Part shown: in pieces, positions 18,032 to 26,874 of the stretch | Position numbering within the stretch: position 1 is the stretch's first letter | Layout: every line of letters starts with the position of its first letter | Virus record (IMG/VR): IMGVR_UViG_3300009158_002270 | Coordinates: 1-53,430 of that record | Strand: one strand, 5' to 3' | Length of the DNA stretch: 53,430 bases | Origin: a virus | Notes under the pieces: model-generated | Told to the model about the DNA's origin: nothing | What the model saw: only the letters and a program-made list of their open reading frames with translations | Database searches by the model: none | Translations under genes and position numbers: made by a program

Positions 18032-18649
18032 ATGACTCACACGGAAGAATCTTTAGATATTACAAGAAGAATATCAAATGAAATGTATGGAAAAACTTTT
18101 CACCATCATTATCATATTTTATATGACATAATTAAAACGTATCCTGATGATTACAATATTAATTATGTGGAGATTGGGTGTTATGCTGGCGGATCGGCAT
18201 CGTTAATCTGTCAAAGAAAAAATACTAATGTTTTTTGTATAGATTTAGGAACCCCTATATCACCTGAAGTCCCAATTAAAAATATAGAAAAATTTAATAT
18301 CTTTAATAATCATTACGAATATATTCAAGGTAATTCTCAGAAAATAGAAACACTAGAAAAACTTAAAACATTTATTGATGATATTGATGTTTTATTTATA
18401 GATGGTGATCACTCATCAAATGGAGTGAAGAATGATTTTGAGTTATACTCACCAATGGTTAAAAATGGTGGTTATATTGTTTTTGACGATTATAATGATT
18501 ATGAATTTAGTCCTGAAGTAAGACCTATGGTGGATCACATTATATCTACACTTGATGGTTATGAAATAATAGGAACATTACCCAATTTATTTAAGGCCGA
18601 TCCAGAATCTATGTTAGATGGTAATTGTTTTATAATTAGAAAAAAATGA
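18032..18649 (+). CDS. SAM-dependent methyltransferase (class I, Methyltransf_24-like)
   Basis: A 205-residue Rossmann methyltransferase: motif I is YVEIGCYAGGSASLICQ, motif II ends VFCIDLG, motif IV is DVLFIDGDHSSNGVKNDFE with the metal-type DGDHS, followed by VKNGGYIVFDDYND. This layout is that of TylF/cephalosporin-hydroxylase-like sugar or small-molecule O-methyltransferases. It likely methylates a sugar hydroxyl in the glycan made by neighbours. Its stop overlaps the next GT start by four bases. Substrate unknown. Confidence 0.8.
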   Translation: MTHTEESLDITRRISNEMYGKTFHHHYHILYDIIKTYPDDYNINYVEIGCYAGGSASLICQRKNTNVFCIDLGTPISPEVPIKNIEKFNIFNNHYEYIQGNSQKIETLEKLKTFIDDIDVLFIDGDHSSNGVKNDFELYSPMVKNGGYIVFDDYNDYEFSPEVRPMVDHIISTLDGYEIIGTLPNLFKADPESMLDGNCFIIRKK

Positions 18650-19350
18650 AATTATCAATAGTTACTCCAACATATTTTAGGTCAGATGGATCTACATTAG
18701 CACATCTAAAAAAAGCTTTAGATTCCTTATTTAATCAAACCCATCAGGATTTTAAAATTTACTTAATTGGCGATAGATATGAACACCCTAATGAGGTTGA
18801 GACATTAATATCAAATTACGATCAAAGTAAAATATTGTTTGTTAATTTAGATGTTGCTAAAGAACGAGATTTTTATATCAATAAGTGGGCTTTATGGTCT
18901 TATGGTGGAGTTAACGCAACAAATCATGGTGTTGATCTGTCTATGTCTGAAGGTAACCATTATATTTGTCGTTTAGACCATGACGATGAATGGGAAAATA
19001 ATCACTTGGAATTAATTAATAAATGCATTGAAGAAACTAATTCAGATTGGATTTGTACTAAATCAAATTACCTTAATACTGTAATTTTACCATACACTAA
19101 TGGTACTGGTCTTTATATTAATCACTTACCTAAATCCGAATCTTTAATTCATTCATCGGTATGTATGAACTTTAAAACAATACCTCTAAAATATAGAGAT
19201 TTATTTGATGAAACTGGTGTTGTTGGTTTACCGGCCGATGCTGAATTATGGGAAAGATGTGCATCCTATATTTTAAGTAATAATTTAAAAAGTACTTTAA
19301 TAAACAGTGTGACGTGTAATCACGTTGAGGAGGGGTTTGAACGTAACTAA
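18646..19350 (+). CDS. GT2-family glycosyltransferase
   Basis: A 234-residue GT-A enzyme: start KLSIVTPTYFRSDGSTLAHLKKALDSLFNQ is the canonical GT2 nucleotide-binding beginning, and ICRLDHDDEWENNHLEL holds the metal-binding D-x-D-D. The C-terminal part (GLPADAELWERCASYIL) matches the acceptor and ED-type region. Soluble, cytoplasmic. It lies two bases upstream of another GT gene. Donor unknown. Confidence 0.85.
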   Translation: MKLSIVTPTYFRSDGSTLAHLKKALDSLFNQTHQDFKIYLIGDRYEHPNEVETLISNYDQSKILFVNLDVAKERDFYINKWALWSYGGVNATNHGVDLSMSEGNHYICRLDHDDEWENNHLELINKCIEETNSDWICTKSNYLNTVILPYTNGTGLYINHLPKSESLIHSSVCMNFKTIPLKYRDLFDETGVVGLPADAELWERCASYILSNNLKSTLINSVTCNHVEEGFERN

Positions 19351-19352
19351 TA

Positions 19353-20018
19353 ATGAAAGTAACTGCGTTATTATTAAATTGGAAACGACAAGAAAACATT
19401 GTTAAAGTGATTCAATCCATCCGAGATCAATCAATTGATATTGATATATGGTTATGGAATAATAATATTGAGGATAAGACATCTTATGATGTAGATGTTC
19501 AAATTAATTCGTCAAATAATTTTAAATGTTGGCCAAGATGGTTAGTTGGGTCAATGGTTGATGAAGGTTTTATTTTTACATTAGATGATGATATAATGTT
19601 TAATAAAACAGATGTTATTGAAAATTGTTTAAAGACATATGAGACTATAGGGAAAAATAGGACATTCCCAATAATTGGTTATTCGGGTGTCGTTTTAAAT
19701 AAGGAAAAAGATTATTGGGAATCAAAACACATAAATAAACCCTATGATGATACCGATATCATAGTTGATGTTATTAAAGGTAGATTTATGTTCATGGATA
19801 GTAAAATTTTAAAAAATGTTTTATTAGATAATGAACCTACTTGTGAAGATATAAAAATATCTTCCTATTCAAATTACAAGATTGTCCCATCTTTAATATT
19901 AAATGGATTAATCAACTTGGAGGAGGGTCCTGAAGCGTTACACTCAAGTTTAGAACAAAGAAAAAAAAGAACTGAGGCAACCAAAAAGTATTTTATTAAA
20001 ACCGTAAAATATAATTAA
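19353..20018 (+). CDS. Glycosyltransferase-like protein with DDD motif
   Basis: A 221-residue GT-A-type protein: VTALLLNWKRQENIVKVIQSI at the N-terminus and FIFTLDDDIMFN with the metal-binding DDD motif, followed by FPIIGYSGVVLNKEKDYWES and a GRFMFMDSKIL segment. The arrangement recalls the short exostosin-like (GT64-type) fold. It is the last gene of the uninterrupted glycan run; a 50-base gap with a late box follows before PhoH. Specificity unknown. Confidence 0.75.
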   Translation: MKVTALLLNWKRQENIVKVIQSIRDQSIDIDIWLWNNNIEDKTSYDVDVQINSSNNFKCWPRWLVGSMVDEGFIFTLDDDIMFNKTDVIENCLKTYETIGKNRTFPIIGYSGVVLNKEKDYWESKHINKPYDDTDIIVDVIKGRFMFMDSKILKNVLLDNEPTCEDIKISSYSNYKIVPSLILNGLINLEEGPEALHSSLEQRKKRTEATKKYFIKTVKYN

Positions 20019-20026
20019 TTATTTAT

Positions 20027-20034
20027 TATTTATA
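20027..20034 (+). promoter_or_regulatory. TATTTATA box, putative late promoter
   Basis: Exact box in the sense of phoH, 34 bases before its ATG, in the only sizeable gap between the glycan run and the PhoH operon. Confidence 0.4.
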
Positions 20035-20068
20035 AGTTGGTTTTATATTTAACTTAAATAAAAAACTT

Positions 20069-20815
20069 ATGGCTATTAGAAAAAAACCAACTTTAAAAGA
20101 CGATACAACGTCAACCACTCAACCACAAATTTCAAGAAAAGAGTTAATTAACTCTGTAATCAAAAGAAAACAAAAAAGTAAATTTTTATCCGACAATCAA
20201 AAAGACTATTATGATATTTTGATTAACAATCAAATTACAATTTGTTCAGGACCGGCAGGTGTTGGTAAAAGTTATATTTCAATGAAAGCAGCGGTAGATT
20301 TATTAATGGACCCAAACAATTCATACGAAAAAATTATTATTGTTAGACCCGCAGTTGAGGCTGAAGAAAAGTTAGGATCTCTTCCAGGAAATTTAGAAGA
20401 AAAATTAGACCCTTATATTTTCCCATCTTATTACTTACTTAATAAAATAATTGGTAAAGAAGCGAGAGAAAAATTAAAAGAGTATGAAGTAATTGAAGTA
20501 TTTGCGTTAGCATACATGAGAGGAATGAATATTGATAATTCAATTTTAATTTTTGAGGAAGGTCAAAATGCTACCCCTAATCAAATGAAATTATTATTAA
20601 CAAGAATTGGATACAATAGTAAATTCTTTATATCAGGTGATTTAGAACAAACGGATCGTTATAAAGATAAAAAACAATCGGGACTTTACGACGCACTACA
20701 AAGATTCAGTGGTATACCAGATATTGGCATATATGACTTTAAAAATGCCAAAAATGTTAGAAACCCATTAATTAGTGAAATATTAGTTAAGTACGATGAC
20801 GAAAATAGGGATTGA
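20069..20815 (+). CDS. phoH: PhoH-like ATPase
   Basis: A 248-residue P-loop ATPase of the PhoH family, common in large phages. Walker A is CSGPAGVGKSYIS; the family signature IIIVRPAVEAEEKLGSLPGN follows; Walker B region is ILIFEEGQNATPNQMKLLLTR, with EEGQN in place of the usual DEAQN; sensor region is KFFISGDLEQTD. PhoH proteins are predicted RNA or nucleotide-associated ATPases; their phage role is unsettled. The Asp to Glu change in Walker B is conservative. It overlaps the HAD-like gene by 20 bases. Confidence 0.9.
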   Translation: MAIRKKPTLKDDTTSTTQPQISRKELINSVIKRKQKSKFLSDNQKDYYDILINNQITICSGPAGVGKSYISMKAAVDLLMDPNNSYEKIIIVRPAVEAEEKLGSLPGNLEEKLDPYIFPSYYLLNKIIGKEAREKLKEYEVIEVFALAYMRGMNIDNSILIFEEGQNATPNQMKLLLTRIGYNSKFFISGDLEQTDRYKDKKQSGLYDALQRFSGIPDIGIYDFKNAKNVRNPLISEILVKYDDENRD

Positions 20816-21473
20816 GATTAATGGTGTTTTAAGAGACACTATTAGTAAATTTACTGAATTATATGAAAAACATTTAGTTGATACTCATTTTAATGAGTCA
20901 ACGGATAAAACATATGAAATTGAATTTTCAGGTGATACAGATGAGGTAATTGAACTTAATGAAAACTTAGAGATTAATAATTTTGAATATAAAGTTTTAA
21001 GTCCTGTCACATCATTAGATTTAGGTTCTCATTTTTCATTTCCATCTAAAGATGATTTATATTCATTTATGTATGAAGAATATACAATGGAGTTATTTGG
21101 ACATGCACCATCAACAGAGATGTTATCATTTAACCTGTTAAACGATATTTACTATAACTTGAGAGATACTTATGACTTAATGATTGTTTCTGATGAAATA
21201 GGTAGATCTAAACCATCATCACTTTTTTTCTTATCCAAATTTGGTTGTTTAGTGGAAAAAGTATTTTTCTATAGTGAAATAACAAAAAATGATATGTTAG
21301 ATGAGGTAGACATTTTACTTACGGCTAATCCTGACCTACTATTAAATAAACCTGATAATAAAATCATTATAAAATTTATTACAGATTATAATAAAAACAT
21401 CAAATCAGAATACGAAATTTCTTCTTTATCTGATTTGGAATTAACGATTAAAAAAATAGAAGCGAATGTTTAA
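20796..21473 (+). CDS. HAD-like protein with degenerate catalytic motif (225 aa)
   Basis: The start KIGIEINGVLRDTISKFTELYE aligns with HAD phosphatase motif I (DxDGVLxD), but the nucleophile Asp is Glu and the second Asp is Asn. A later VSDEIGRSKPSSLFFLSKFG resembles the Ser/Thr and Lys motifs II and III, and DEVDILLTANPDLLLN sits where motif IV would be. Missing the nucleophile, it is probably not a classical phosphatase and may have a binding or regulatory role. It overlaps phoH upstream and an 84-residue gene downstream, so all three are co-translated. HAD call is moderate. Confidence 0.6.
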   Translation: MTKIGIEINGVLRDTISKFTELYEKHLVDTHFNESTDKTYEIEFSGDTDEVIELNENLEINNFEYKVLSPVTSLDLGSHFSFPSKDDLYSFMYEEYTMELFGHAPSTEMLSFNLLNDIYYNLRDTYDLMIVSDEIGRSKPSSLFFLSKFGCLVEKVFFYSEITKNDMLDEVDILLTANPDLLLNKPDNKIIIKFITDYNKNIKSEYEISSLSDLELTIKKIEANV

Positions 21474-21720
21474 TGTGTTTGGAGAAAACTATTATATTGA
21501 TTTAGATAAAATAGAGGACTTTGTCCAGTATAGTGGTACAAGTGGTGAAACTCAAATCCACGTAGTAAAATATGAGTCAGTTAAAGCAATGGTTGACACA
21601 ATTTTAACTGAAATAGGAGAAGTGGATGAAAATTTAGGTATGAAAAATAATGAGGTGACTATTCCCTTTAAAATTGCTTTTAATACACTTTTAATGAAAA
21701 AAATAATAAATAAAATATAA
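21466..21720 (+). CDS. Hypothetical protein (84 aa)
   Basis: A small acidic protein (MFNVFGENYYIDLDKIEDFV...) whose ATG overlaps the end of the HAD-like gene by eight bases. The segment IDLDKIEDFVQY followed by GETQIHVVKYESVKAMVDTIL looks like a small alpha/beta fold, and a basic tail MKKIINKI ends the chain. No known domain recognised. Its place between the HAD-like gene and a glycosyltransferase gene does not define a role. Confidence 0.65.
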   Translation: MFNVFGENYYIDLDKIEDFVQYSGTSGETQIHVVKYESVKAMVDTILTEIGEVDENLGMKNNEVTIPFKIAFNTLLMKKIINKI

Positions 21721-21723
21721 AAC

Positions 21724-22785
21724 ATGAACCAAGAACAAATTTTAAAACTAGAAGAATCCATTCAGAAAATGAGGGATAAGAAGTCAAGAATTTATTTTAT
21801 AGTACAGGACACTAAAGGAAATGCAAAAGCGTCAATACGTTACATTTACGAAATGGCTATGTCACTAAAAAATAATGGATTTAATGCCATAATACTACAT
21901 GAAACCCCTGAATACTTTGGTGTAACAGATTGGTTAGGTGAGGAATATATGACAAATTTAGATCATAAATCTATTGAAGGAACTAATTTAGAAATCTCAC
22001 CTGAAGATTTAATTGTTATTCCAGAAATTTACGGATTCATAATGGATCAAATAACTAAACTACCTTGTGGTAAAATTGTGTTATCGCAATCATATGATTA
22101 CATTTTTGAAACACTACAACCTGGACAAACTTGGACTCAACTTGGATTCCATAAATGTATTACAACATCAGAAAAACAAAAAGAATATATTTCTTCAACA
22201 ATGAGAAGTGTCTCAGTTGATGTTATTGAACCAACAATTTCTGAAGTTTTTGAAAAACAAAAATTCCCACCTAAAACAATTATTGGTGTACATACAAGAG
22301 ATCACAGAGATACGGTAAATTTAATTAAAACTTTTTACACTAAATTTCCACAATACAGATGGATTACATTTAGAGATTTAAGAGGGTTATCTCAAGTTGA
22401 GTTTACAAACGCAATGAAAGAAAGTTTTGCATCCGTGTGGATTGATAATATTAGTTCATTTGGTACATTCCCACTTGAATCTATGAAGATGGGAATACCT
22501 GTTATTGGATTGGTACCTAATATCACACCTGAATGGATGAATGAAGAAAATGGTATTTGGATCAATAACCAAAATATGATTGTTGATGTTATTGCCGATT
22601 TTATACAAAATTGGTTAGAAGACAATCTTAACCCTAAATTATACGAAGAAATGGACGTAACCATTAATAAACTTTCAACCAAAGAAAAATTTGAATCAGA
22701 AGTTGTTGAATTATTTGCAAAAATGATTGACACAAGAGCAGATTCTTTTGAGGCTCAACTATCTAAACTTGAAACAACTGAATAA
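21724..22785 (+). CDS. GT-B-type glycosyltransferase-like protein
   Basis: About 353 residues with two Rossmann-like halves. The first starts at SRIYFIVQDTKGNAKASIRYIYEMA; the second begins KTIIGVHTRDHRDTVNLIKTFY and contains ISSFGTFPLESMKMGIPVIGL, the typical E-x7-type sugar-nucleotide-binding loop of GT4/GT1-like transferases. C-terminal residues are helical and acidic. It and the following GT2-like gene, one base apart, form a second small glycan block next to the late sigma factor gene. Donor unknown. Confidence 0.75.
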   Translation: MNQEQILKLEESIQKMRDKKSRIYFIVQDTKGNAKASIRYIYEMAMSLKNNGFNAIILHETPEYFGVTDWLGEEYMTNLDHKSIEGTNLEISPEDLIVIPEIYGFIMDQITKLPCGKIVLSQSYDYIFETLQPGQTWTQLGFHKCITTSEKQKEYISSTMRSVSVDVIEPTISEVFEKQKFPPKTIIGVHTRDHRDTVNLIKTFYTKFPQYRWITFRDLRGLSQVEFTNAMKESFASVWIDNISSFGTFPLESMKMGIPVIGLVPNITPEWMNEENGIWINNQNMIVDVIADFIQNWLEDNLNPKLYEEMDVTINKLSTKEKFESEVVELFAKMIDTRADSFEAQLSKLETTE

Positions 22786-22786
22786 T

Positions 22787-23593
22787 ATGGAAAATAATAA
22801 AACTATCTCGGTAATATTACCAATTAAAACTGCTAGGTCCGCAGACTTTGAGGACTTCTTTGATAGATGTATCAAATCAATTAAAAACCAAGGTGAAACT
22901 GTAAGTGAATTGGTTATCGTTTATTGTGATGATTCTCTTTTGGAGACACACATTAACTCTTATGATTTTGATGGATTAAACGTTAAATTTGAAGTGTGGA
23001 AAGACGAACCTAACTTTGCAAACCAAGTTAATAAAGGTGTTGAAATATCAACTTCTGATTGGGTTTCATTAATTGAGTTTGATGATGAATATTCAAACAT
23101 ATGGTTTAAAAACTCACAAAAATATATGGATATCTATAAAGATATTGAAGCGTTTTTACCAATTGTTGTTGATGTTAATGATAAAGGAGTATTTGTAGGA
23201 TTTACAAATGAAGCAACATTTGCGGCAAACTTCACACAAGAACTTGGTTATTTAACTAACGAAACATTACAAATGTATCAAAATTTCCAAATTGCTGGAA
23301 TGGTTATTAAAAAAGAAACTTTCTTAGAATTTGGTAAATTTAAATCAAACATTAAATTAACATTTGGTTATGAGTTCTTTTTACGTATGACTCACGCATC
23401 TGTTAAATTTTTAACAATCCCTAAGATCGGATACAAACATATGAACTTAAGAGAAGGATCTATTTTTTGGAACTACAAAAATGGTGACAACAGGTTAAGT
23501 GAAGATGAGGCTAAATTCTGGATTGAGGCGGCTAAGAAAGAATATTTCTACACCGCACAGAGGGACATAAAATATGAACCACAAGAAATTTGA
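22787..23593 (+). CDS. GT2-like glycosyltransferase
   Basis: About 268 residues, starting at MENNKTISVILPIKTARSADFE just after the previous stop; the longer upstream form overlaps the preceding gene and lacks a fitting ATG. The N-terminal strand, VIVYCDDSLLET, NFANQVNKGVEISTSDWVSLIEFDDEYSN (DD metal motif) and the later GYEFFLRMTHASVKF form the GT-A pattern of GT2 proteins. Its TGA overlaps the sigma factor ATG (TGATG), so both are translated from one transcript. Specificity unknown. Confidence 0.75.
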   Translation: MENNKTISVILPIKTARSADFEDFFDRCIKSIKNQGETVSELVIVYCDDSLLETHINSYDFDGLNVKFEVWKDEPNFANQVNKGVEISTSDWVSLIEFDDEYSNIWFKNSQKYMDIYKDIEAFLPIVVDVNDKGVFVGFTNEATFAANFTQELGYLTNETLQMYQNFQIAGMVIKKETFLEFGKFKSNIKLTFGYEFFLRMTHASVKFLTIPKIGYKHMNLREGSIFWNYKNGDNRLSEDEAKFWIEAAKKEYFYTAQRDIKYEPQEI

Positions 23594-24342
23594 TGTCCGA
23601 AAATGGTAATTTATCAAACGAAGAGAATGAAAAGAAAAAGAAGGGAAGAAAACCAACAGTAAATAATTATTTTGACGTAAGAGAAGAAGATGCGGTTAGG
23701 GCCTACCTAATCGCAGAATCTTTTGACGAAAAGAACAAAATTTATAATGAGTTTTTAAAACACCCCTTAGATAAAATGATATCGTCAATTATTAGACGAT
23801 ATAAATTATACAGAAGAGACATGGACTTTGAGGAGATCCACATGGATACTCATTCATTTTTAATGACTAAAATAGACAAGTTTAAACCGGCTAAAGAGAA
23901 AAAGGCTTATTCTTATTTTGGGACTATCTGTAAAAATTATCTTATGGGACAAATTTTAAAAGACCAAAAAGAAATGAATAGAAAAATATCTTATGAAGAT
24001 ATTTCGGGAGATGTTCATAATATGCCAGATATGATTTATTATATTGATAATGACGATGTAAGTTCTGAAGAAATTATAAAAAAATTCCTTAATGAACTTA
24101 AAGATAATATGAATGAACCAAATATATCTGAACAAGAAATAAAATTGGGAGAAGCTTTAACTGACATTTTTACAAATTATGGGGCAATTTTTCAAGAAAC
24201 ATCAAATAATAATAAATTTAATAAGAACATTATCCTGTTTGAATTGAGGGAAATGACCAATTTAAGTACAAAAGAAATACGTAATTCATTAAAAAGATAT
24301 AAAAAAATATACTTTCATATCGTAAATGAATTATTAAAATAG
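23593..24342 (+). CDS. gp55-like late sigma factor
   Basis: 249 residues from the ATG at 23593, which overlaps the preceding TGA. After a basic, charged N-terminus (KKKKGRKPTV) it shows a sigma region 2-like block: LDKMISSIIRRYKLYRRDMD, then FEEIHMDTHSFLMTKIDKF and KKAYSYFGTICKNYLMGQIL, followed by DQKEMNRKISYEDI. This matches the order seen in T4 gp55 (region 2 with NFDETKYKNPHAYITQ and KKERKEVAKKYSY). The C-terminal part (LREMTNLSTKEIRNSLKRY) looks like a region 4-type HTH. It would direct RNA polymerase to late promoters; the TATTTATA boxes are the obvious candidates. Sigma-type is quite sure; late role is inferred from T4. Confidence 0.75.
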   Translation: MSENGNLSNEENEKKKKGRKPTVNNYFDVREEDAVRAYLIAESFDEKNKIYNEFLKHPLDKMISSIIRRYKLYRRDMDFEEIHMDTHSFLMTKIDKFKPAKEKKAYSYFGTICKNYLMGQILKDQKEMNRKISYEDISGDVHNMPDMIYYIDNDDVSSEEIIKKFLNELKDNMNEPNISEQEIKLGEALTDIFTNYGAIFQETSNNNKFNKNIILFELREMTNLSTKEIRNSLKRYKKIYFHIVNELLK

Positions 24343-24362
24343 AATAAAAAATACTTATAGAT

Positions 24363-24737
24363 ATGGGAAGGCCGACAAAAAAAGAAATTAATCTAACTAA
24401 GGAATCAATGTTATCTTTGATGCAAGAGATTTATAATGAACTTGTAGAACAAAGAAATACCGCAATTAGAATACAAAACAAGATGTTAACAATGATGAAA
24501 GAACCGGAAGATATGACTCTTATTGGTCCTGTTATTGAAAAACAACAAAAGATTATTAATGATTGTGTTGAGAAAAAACTATCGTTATCAAAACTACAAG
24601 CGCAAATTTGGCAAAAATCTCAGGAGAAACAAGAGGATAATTTTACTTTGTCGGATTTAGATCTTGATGATGACACATTTAAAAGTTTAATTGATAAAGA
24701 CACCTCAACAGATAATAGTTACAAACTGAATAAATAA
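24363..24737 (+). CDS. Small helical protein next to sigma factor (124 aa)
   Basis: A mainly helical, charged protein (ESMLSLMQEIYNELVEQRNTAI, VIEKQQKIINDCVEKKLSLS) ending in an acidic tail with hydrophobic residues (LSDLDLDDDTFKSLID). Its gene follows the gp55-like sigma after 20 bases and overlaps the next ATG by one base. In T4 the co-activator gp33 works with gp55 and also has an acidic-hydrophobic C-terminal clamp-binding tail, so a gp33-like role is conceivable but unproven. A packaging or baseplate accessory role is equally open. A near-consensus box TACTTATA lies just upstream. Confidence 0.6.
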   Translation: MGRPTKKEINLTKESMLSLMQEIYNELVEQRNTAIRIQNKMLTMMKEPEDMTLIGPVIEKQQKIINDCVEKKLSLSKLQAQIWQKSQEKQEDNFTLSDLDLDDDTFKSLIDKDTSTDNSYKLNK

Positions 24738-26644
24738 TGGCACAGGATACTGAAGATGGTTTTAATGACGTAGATAAAAAAACAACTGTACTCAAAAAGT
24801 ATAAGAAGGTTAGTAGTGATATTGAAGATCTACGAAAAAAAGCTGGAAAAAATTTAGAAAAGAAAAAATCTGAAGTTTCCACACAACTTTCTGATGCAAA
24901 AAAATTAAAAAACAAATATCAAAAAGAAATTAAAACTCAATTTGATAAGTTGTTAGACCTAAACTTTCAATCATTAGGGTCAGGTAAAAGTAGTAATGGT
25001 TATCTTAAAAAAACTTTTACAAAAGCCATTAAAGAAATTGTTCCAAAATTAGATGATATTTTATTGGAATTAATGTTAAGTGCCGTAGGTTGTTCACAAG
25101 ACCAAGAATTTGTCCCTCAAACTATTTATATTAGAGTTAAGTCAGTTGACCTACTTAACACGTTAAAAGAAGATCCTGCAACAGATGTGGGTAAATTACT
25201 ATATGAAAAGAAAAGTGTTCAATATAGTAGTTTTCCATTTTCAATGAATAAGGAATTATATAATAGAACTCAAAATATTAACCAACCATTTAGTGTTCCG
25301 GCATCTGGACAAAGTTATATGGGTACGTCAGGGCAAGAGTTATTTGACATTACTTATGTTGAGTCTTACGTTGACCCAACATCTTTACAAACTATCCAAG
25401 GTAACTTTTTTAAAGTTGATTTAAAGAATAGAATGACAACAAATAAAATTTCTGAATTTTTAAAAGATTACTTCACAACAATAAAACTTTTTGATGAAAC
25501 TAATTTTTTTGCCAACTTAATGAACCAATTAACAGGTGCGGTTTCTATTAAAAAAGGAGATGGTAATGCAGATTTAGAAGACTTACAAAAAATACTACTA
25601 ATCATACAAAGAATATTAGGATTGTGTTTTGATAACACTAAAGAGATTGATGTGTCAGGAATTGCAAAATTGTCGGAAAATGATAATGTTGACGAATCCT
25701 TCTTTGAGTTCACAGACATTGATTTACGTTTTATTGATTCAAGAGTTTCTGATATTAAATTAGGTGTTGTTGAATTTGAGGAATGTAATACAGTTAAATT
25801 ACCCGTTGACTCGGATAGTATCACAAACGCATTAAATAATCTTATTTTTGTTGATGGTAAAAATAATTCAAATAGTATAGATGACGCATCTAACTTAACT
25901 GATGTATTAACTAAAAATCCAGGATGGTTTCCATTGGAAATAAATATTGATTTATCATTCCTTAAAGAGTTTCCAAAGGCAATGGTATCCACAGTCCTTT
26001 CACCTAAAGTTGTTTTACCTTTAATGATAACAACAAAATCATTAGGTCAAAATTTAGATTTACAAATTAGTTCATTTATGGATTTTGCAAAAAAACTTAA
26101 ATCGTTCTTTATTAAATTTGCCTCAAAAGTAGGAGAAATTTTTGTTAAAATTTTATTTGATATAATTAAAAAAGATATTTTGAATTTAGTCAAATCGGTA
26201 AATTTAAATGTGATTAGAGGTTTAAATAATAAAAGATTAAATACAATATTATCTTTAACTGAATTAATAATTGCAATTGCTAAAATTATAAAAGATTTCA
26301 GGGAATGTAAAAGTGTGATTGATGATCTATTAAATGCGTTAAAAATCGCATCAAAAGGATTTGGTGGGGACATCCCATTACCATTATTATTAACTTCAAA
26401 ACTTTTAAGTGGTTATTCTTCAGATAGAGCATTTTTAAATGTTATTGCAAATTTTGAAGAATTGGGATTACCAACAGGTACGATGCCAGATGGAAGTCCT
26501 AATTTAATGTTAGCATCAATAAAGGCTCTATTAGATGGATCAGATCAAGAAAATGCATCAAATGGTAAATCACAAGTTGCAATATACCCACTAAGTATAA
26601 CACCAATTGGTCAAACAACACCAATAGTTTGTTATGGAAAATAA
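24737..26644 (+). CDS. Large structural protein, probably baseplate (635 aa)
   Basis: A 635-residue protein with an N-terminal coiled-coil-prone part (KKVSSDIEDLRKKAGKNLEKKK, DAKKLKNKYQKEIKTQFDKL), an alpha/beta centre, and a C-terminal region of repeated hydrophobic helices (KVGEIFVKILFDIIKKDILN, LTELIIAIAKIIKDF) that could pack in a tail or baseplate wedge or resemble a tape-like segment. It is followed by the small gene 26656 and the gp5-like hub protein, so a baseplate role is likely. I recognise no family by sequence. Confidence 0.65.
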   Translation: MAQDTEDGFNDVDKKTTVLKKYKKVSSDIEDLRKKAGKNLEKKKSEVSTQLSDAKKLKNKYQKEIKTQFDKLLDLNFQSLGSGKSSNGYLKKTFTKAIKEIVPKLDDILLELMLSAVGCSQDQEFVPQTIYIRVKSVDLLNTLKEDPATDVGKLLYEKKSVQYSSFPFSMNKELYNRTQNINQPFSVPASGQSYMGTSGQELFDITYVESYVDPTSLQTIQGNFFKVDLKNRMTTNKISEFLKDYFTTIKLFDETNFFANLMNQLTGAVSIKKGDGNADLEDLQKILLIIQRILGLCFDNTKEIDVSGIAKLSENDNVDESFFEFTDIDLRFIDSRVSDIKLGVVEFEECNTVKLPVDSDSITNALNNLIFVDGKNNSNSIDDASNLTDVLTKNPGWFPLEINIDLSFLKEFPKAMVSTVLSPKVVLPLMITTKSLGQNLDLQISSFMDFAKKLKSFFIKFASKVGEIFVKILFDIIKKDILNLVKSVNLNVIRGLNNKRLNTILSLTELIIAIAKIIKDFRECKSVIDDLLNALKIASKGFGGDIPLPLLLTSKLLSGYSSDRAFLNVIANFEELGLPTGTMPDGSPNLMLASIKALLDGSDQENASNGKSQVAIYPLSITPIGQTTPIVCYGK

Positions 26645-26655
26645 AATATAAAAAA

Positions 26656-26874
26656 ATGGATAATAAAGTACAATCACAACAAGTTGTGGAAATTATTAAA
26701 GAACATAAGGTTAGACCTAATAAAGATCTAATTTTGGCTATGGAATTTATTAAAAAAGATTTTGATATTACAAAAGAAAATTTAATTAAAATGACAAGTC
26801 ATTTAGACAAATTAGAGTTGACATATAATACACTATTAAAAGAATATCAAGCAAGAAATGTGGTTCAAAAATAA
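26656..26874 (+). CDS. Small helical protein (72 aa)
   Basis: A 72-residue highly helical protein (LILAMEFIKKDFDITKENLI, LDKLELTYNTLLKEYQ) starting at ATG 26656, after an A-rich leader; a start nine codons upstream would lie inside the preceding gene. Its last 17 bases overlap the hub gene start, so translation is coupled. Small helical chaperone or connector proteins are common beside hub genes, but no family is recognised. Confidence 0.6.
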   Translation: MDNKVQSQQVVEIIKEHKVRPNKDLILAMEFIKKDFDITKENLIKMTSHLDKLELTYNTLLKEYQARNVVQK

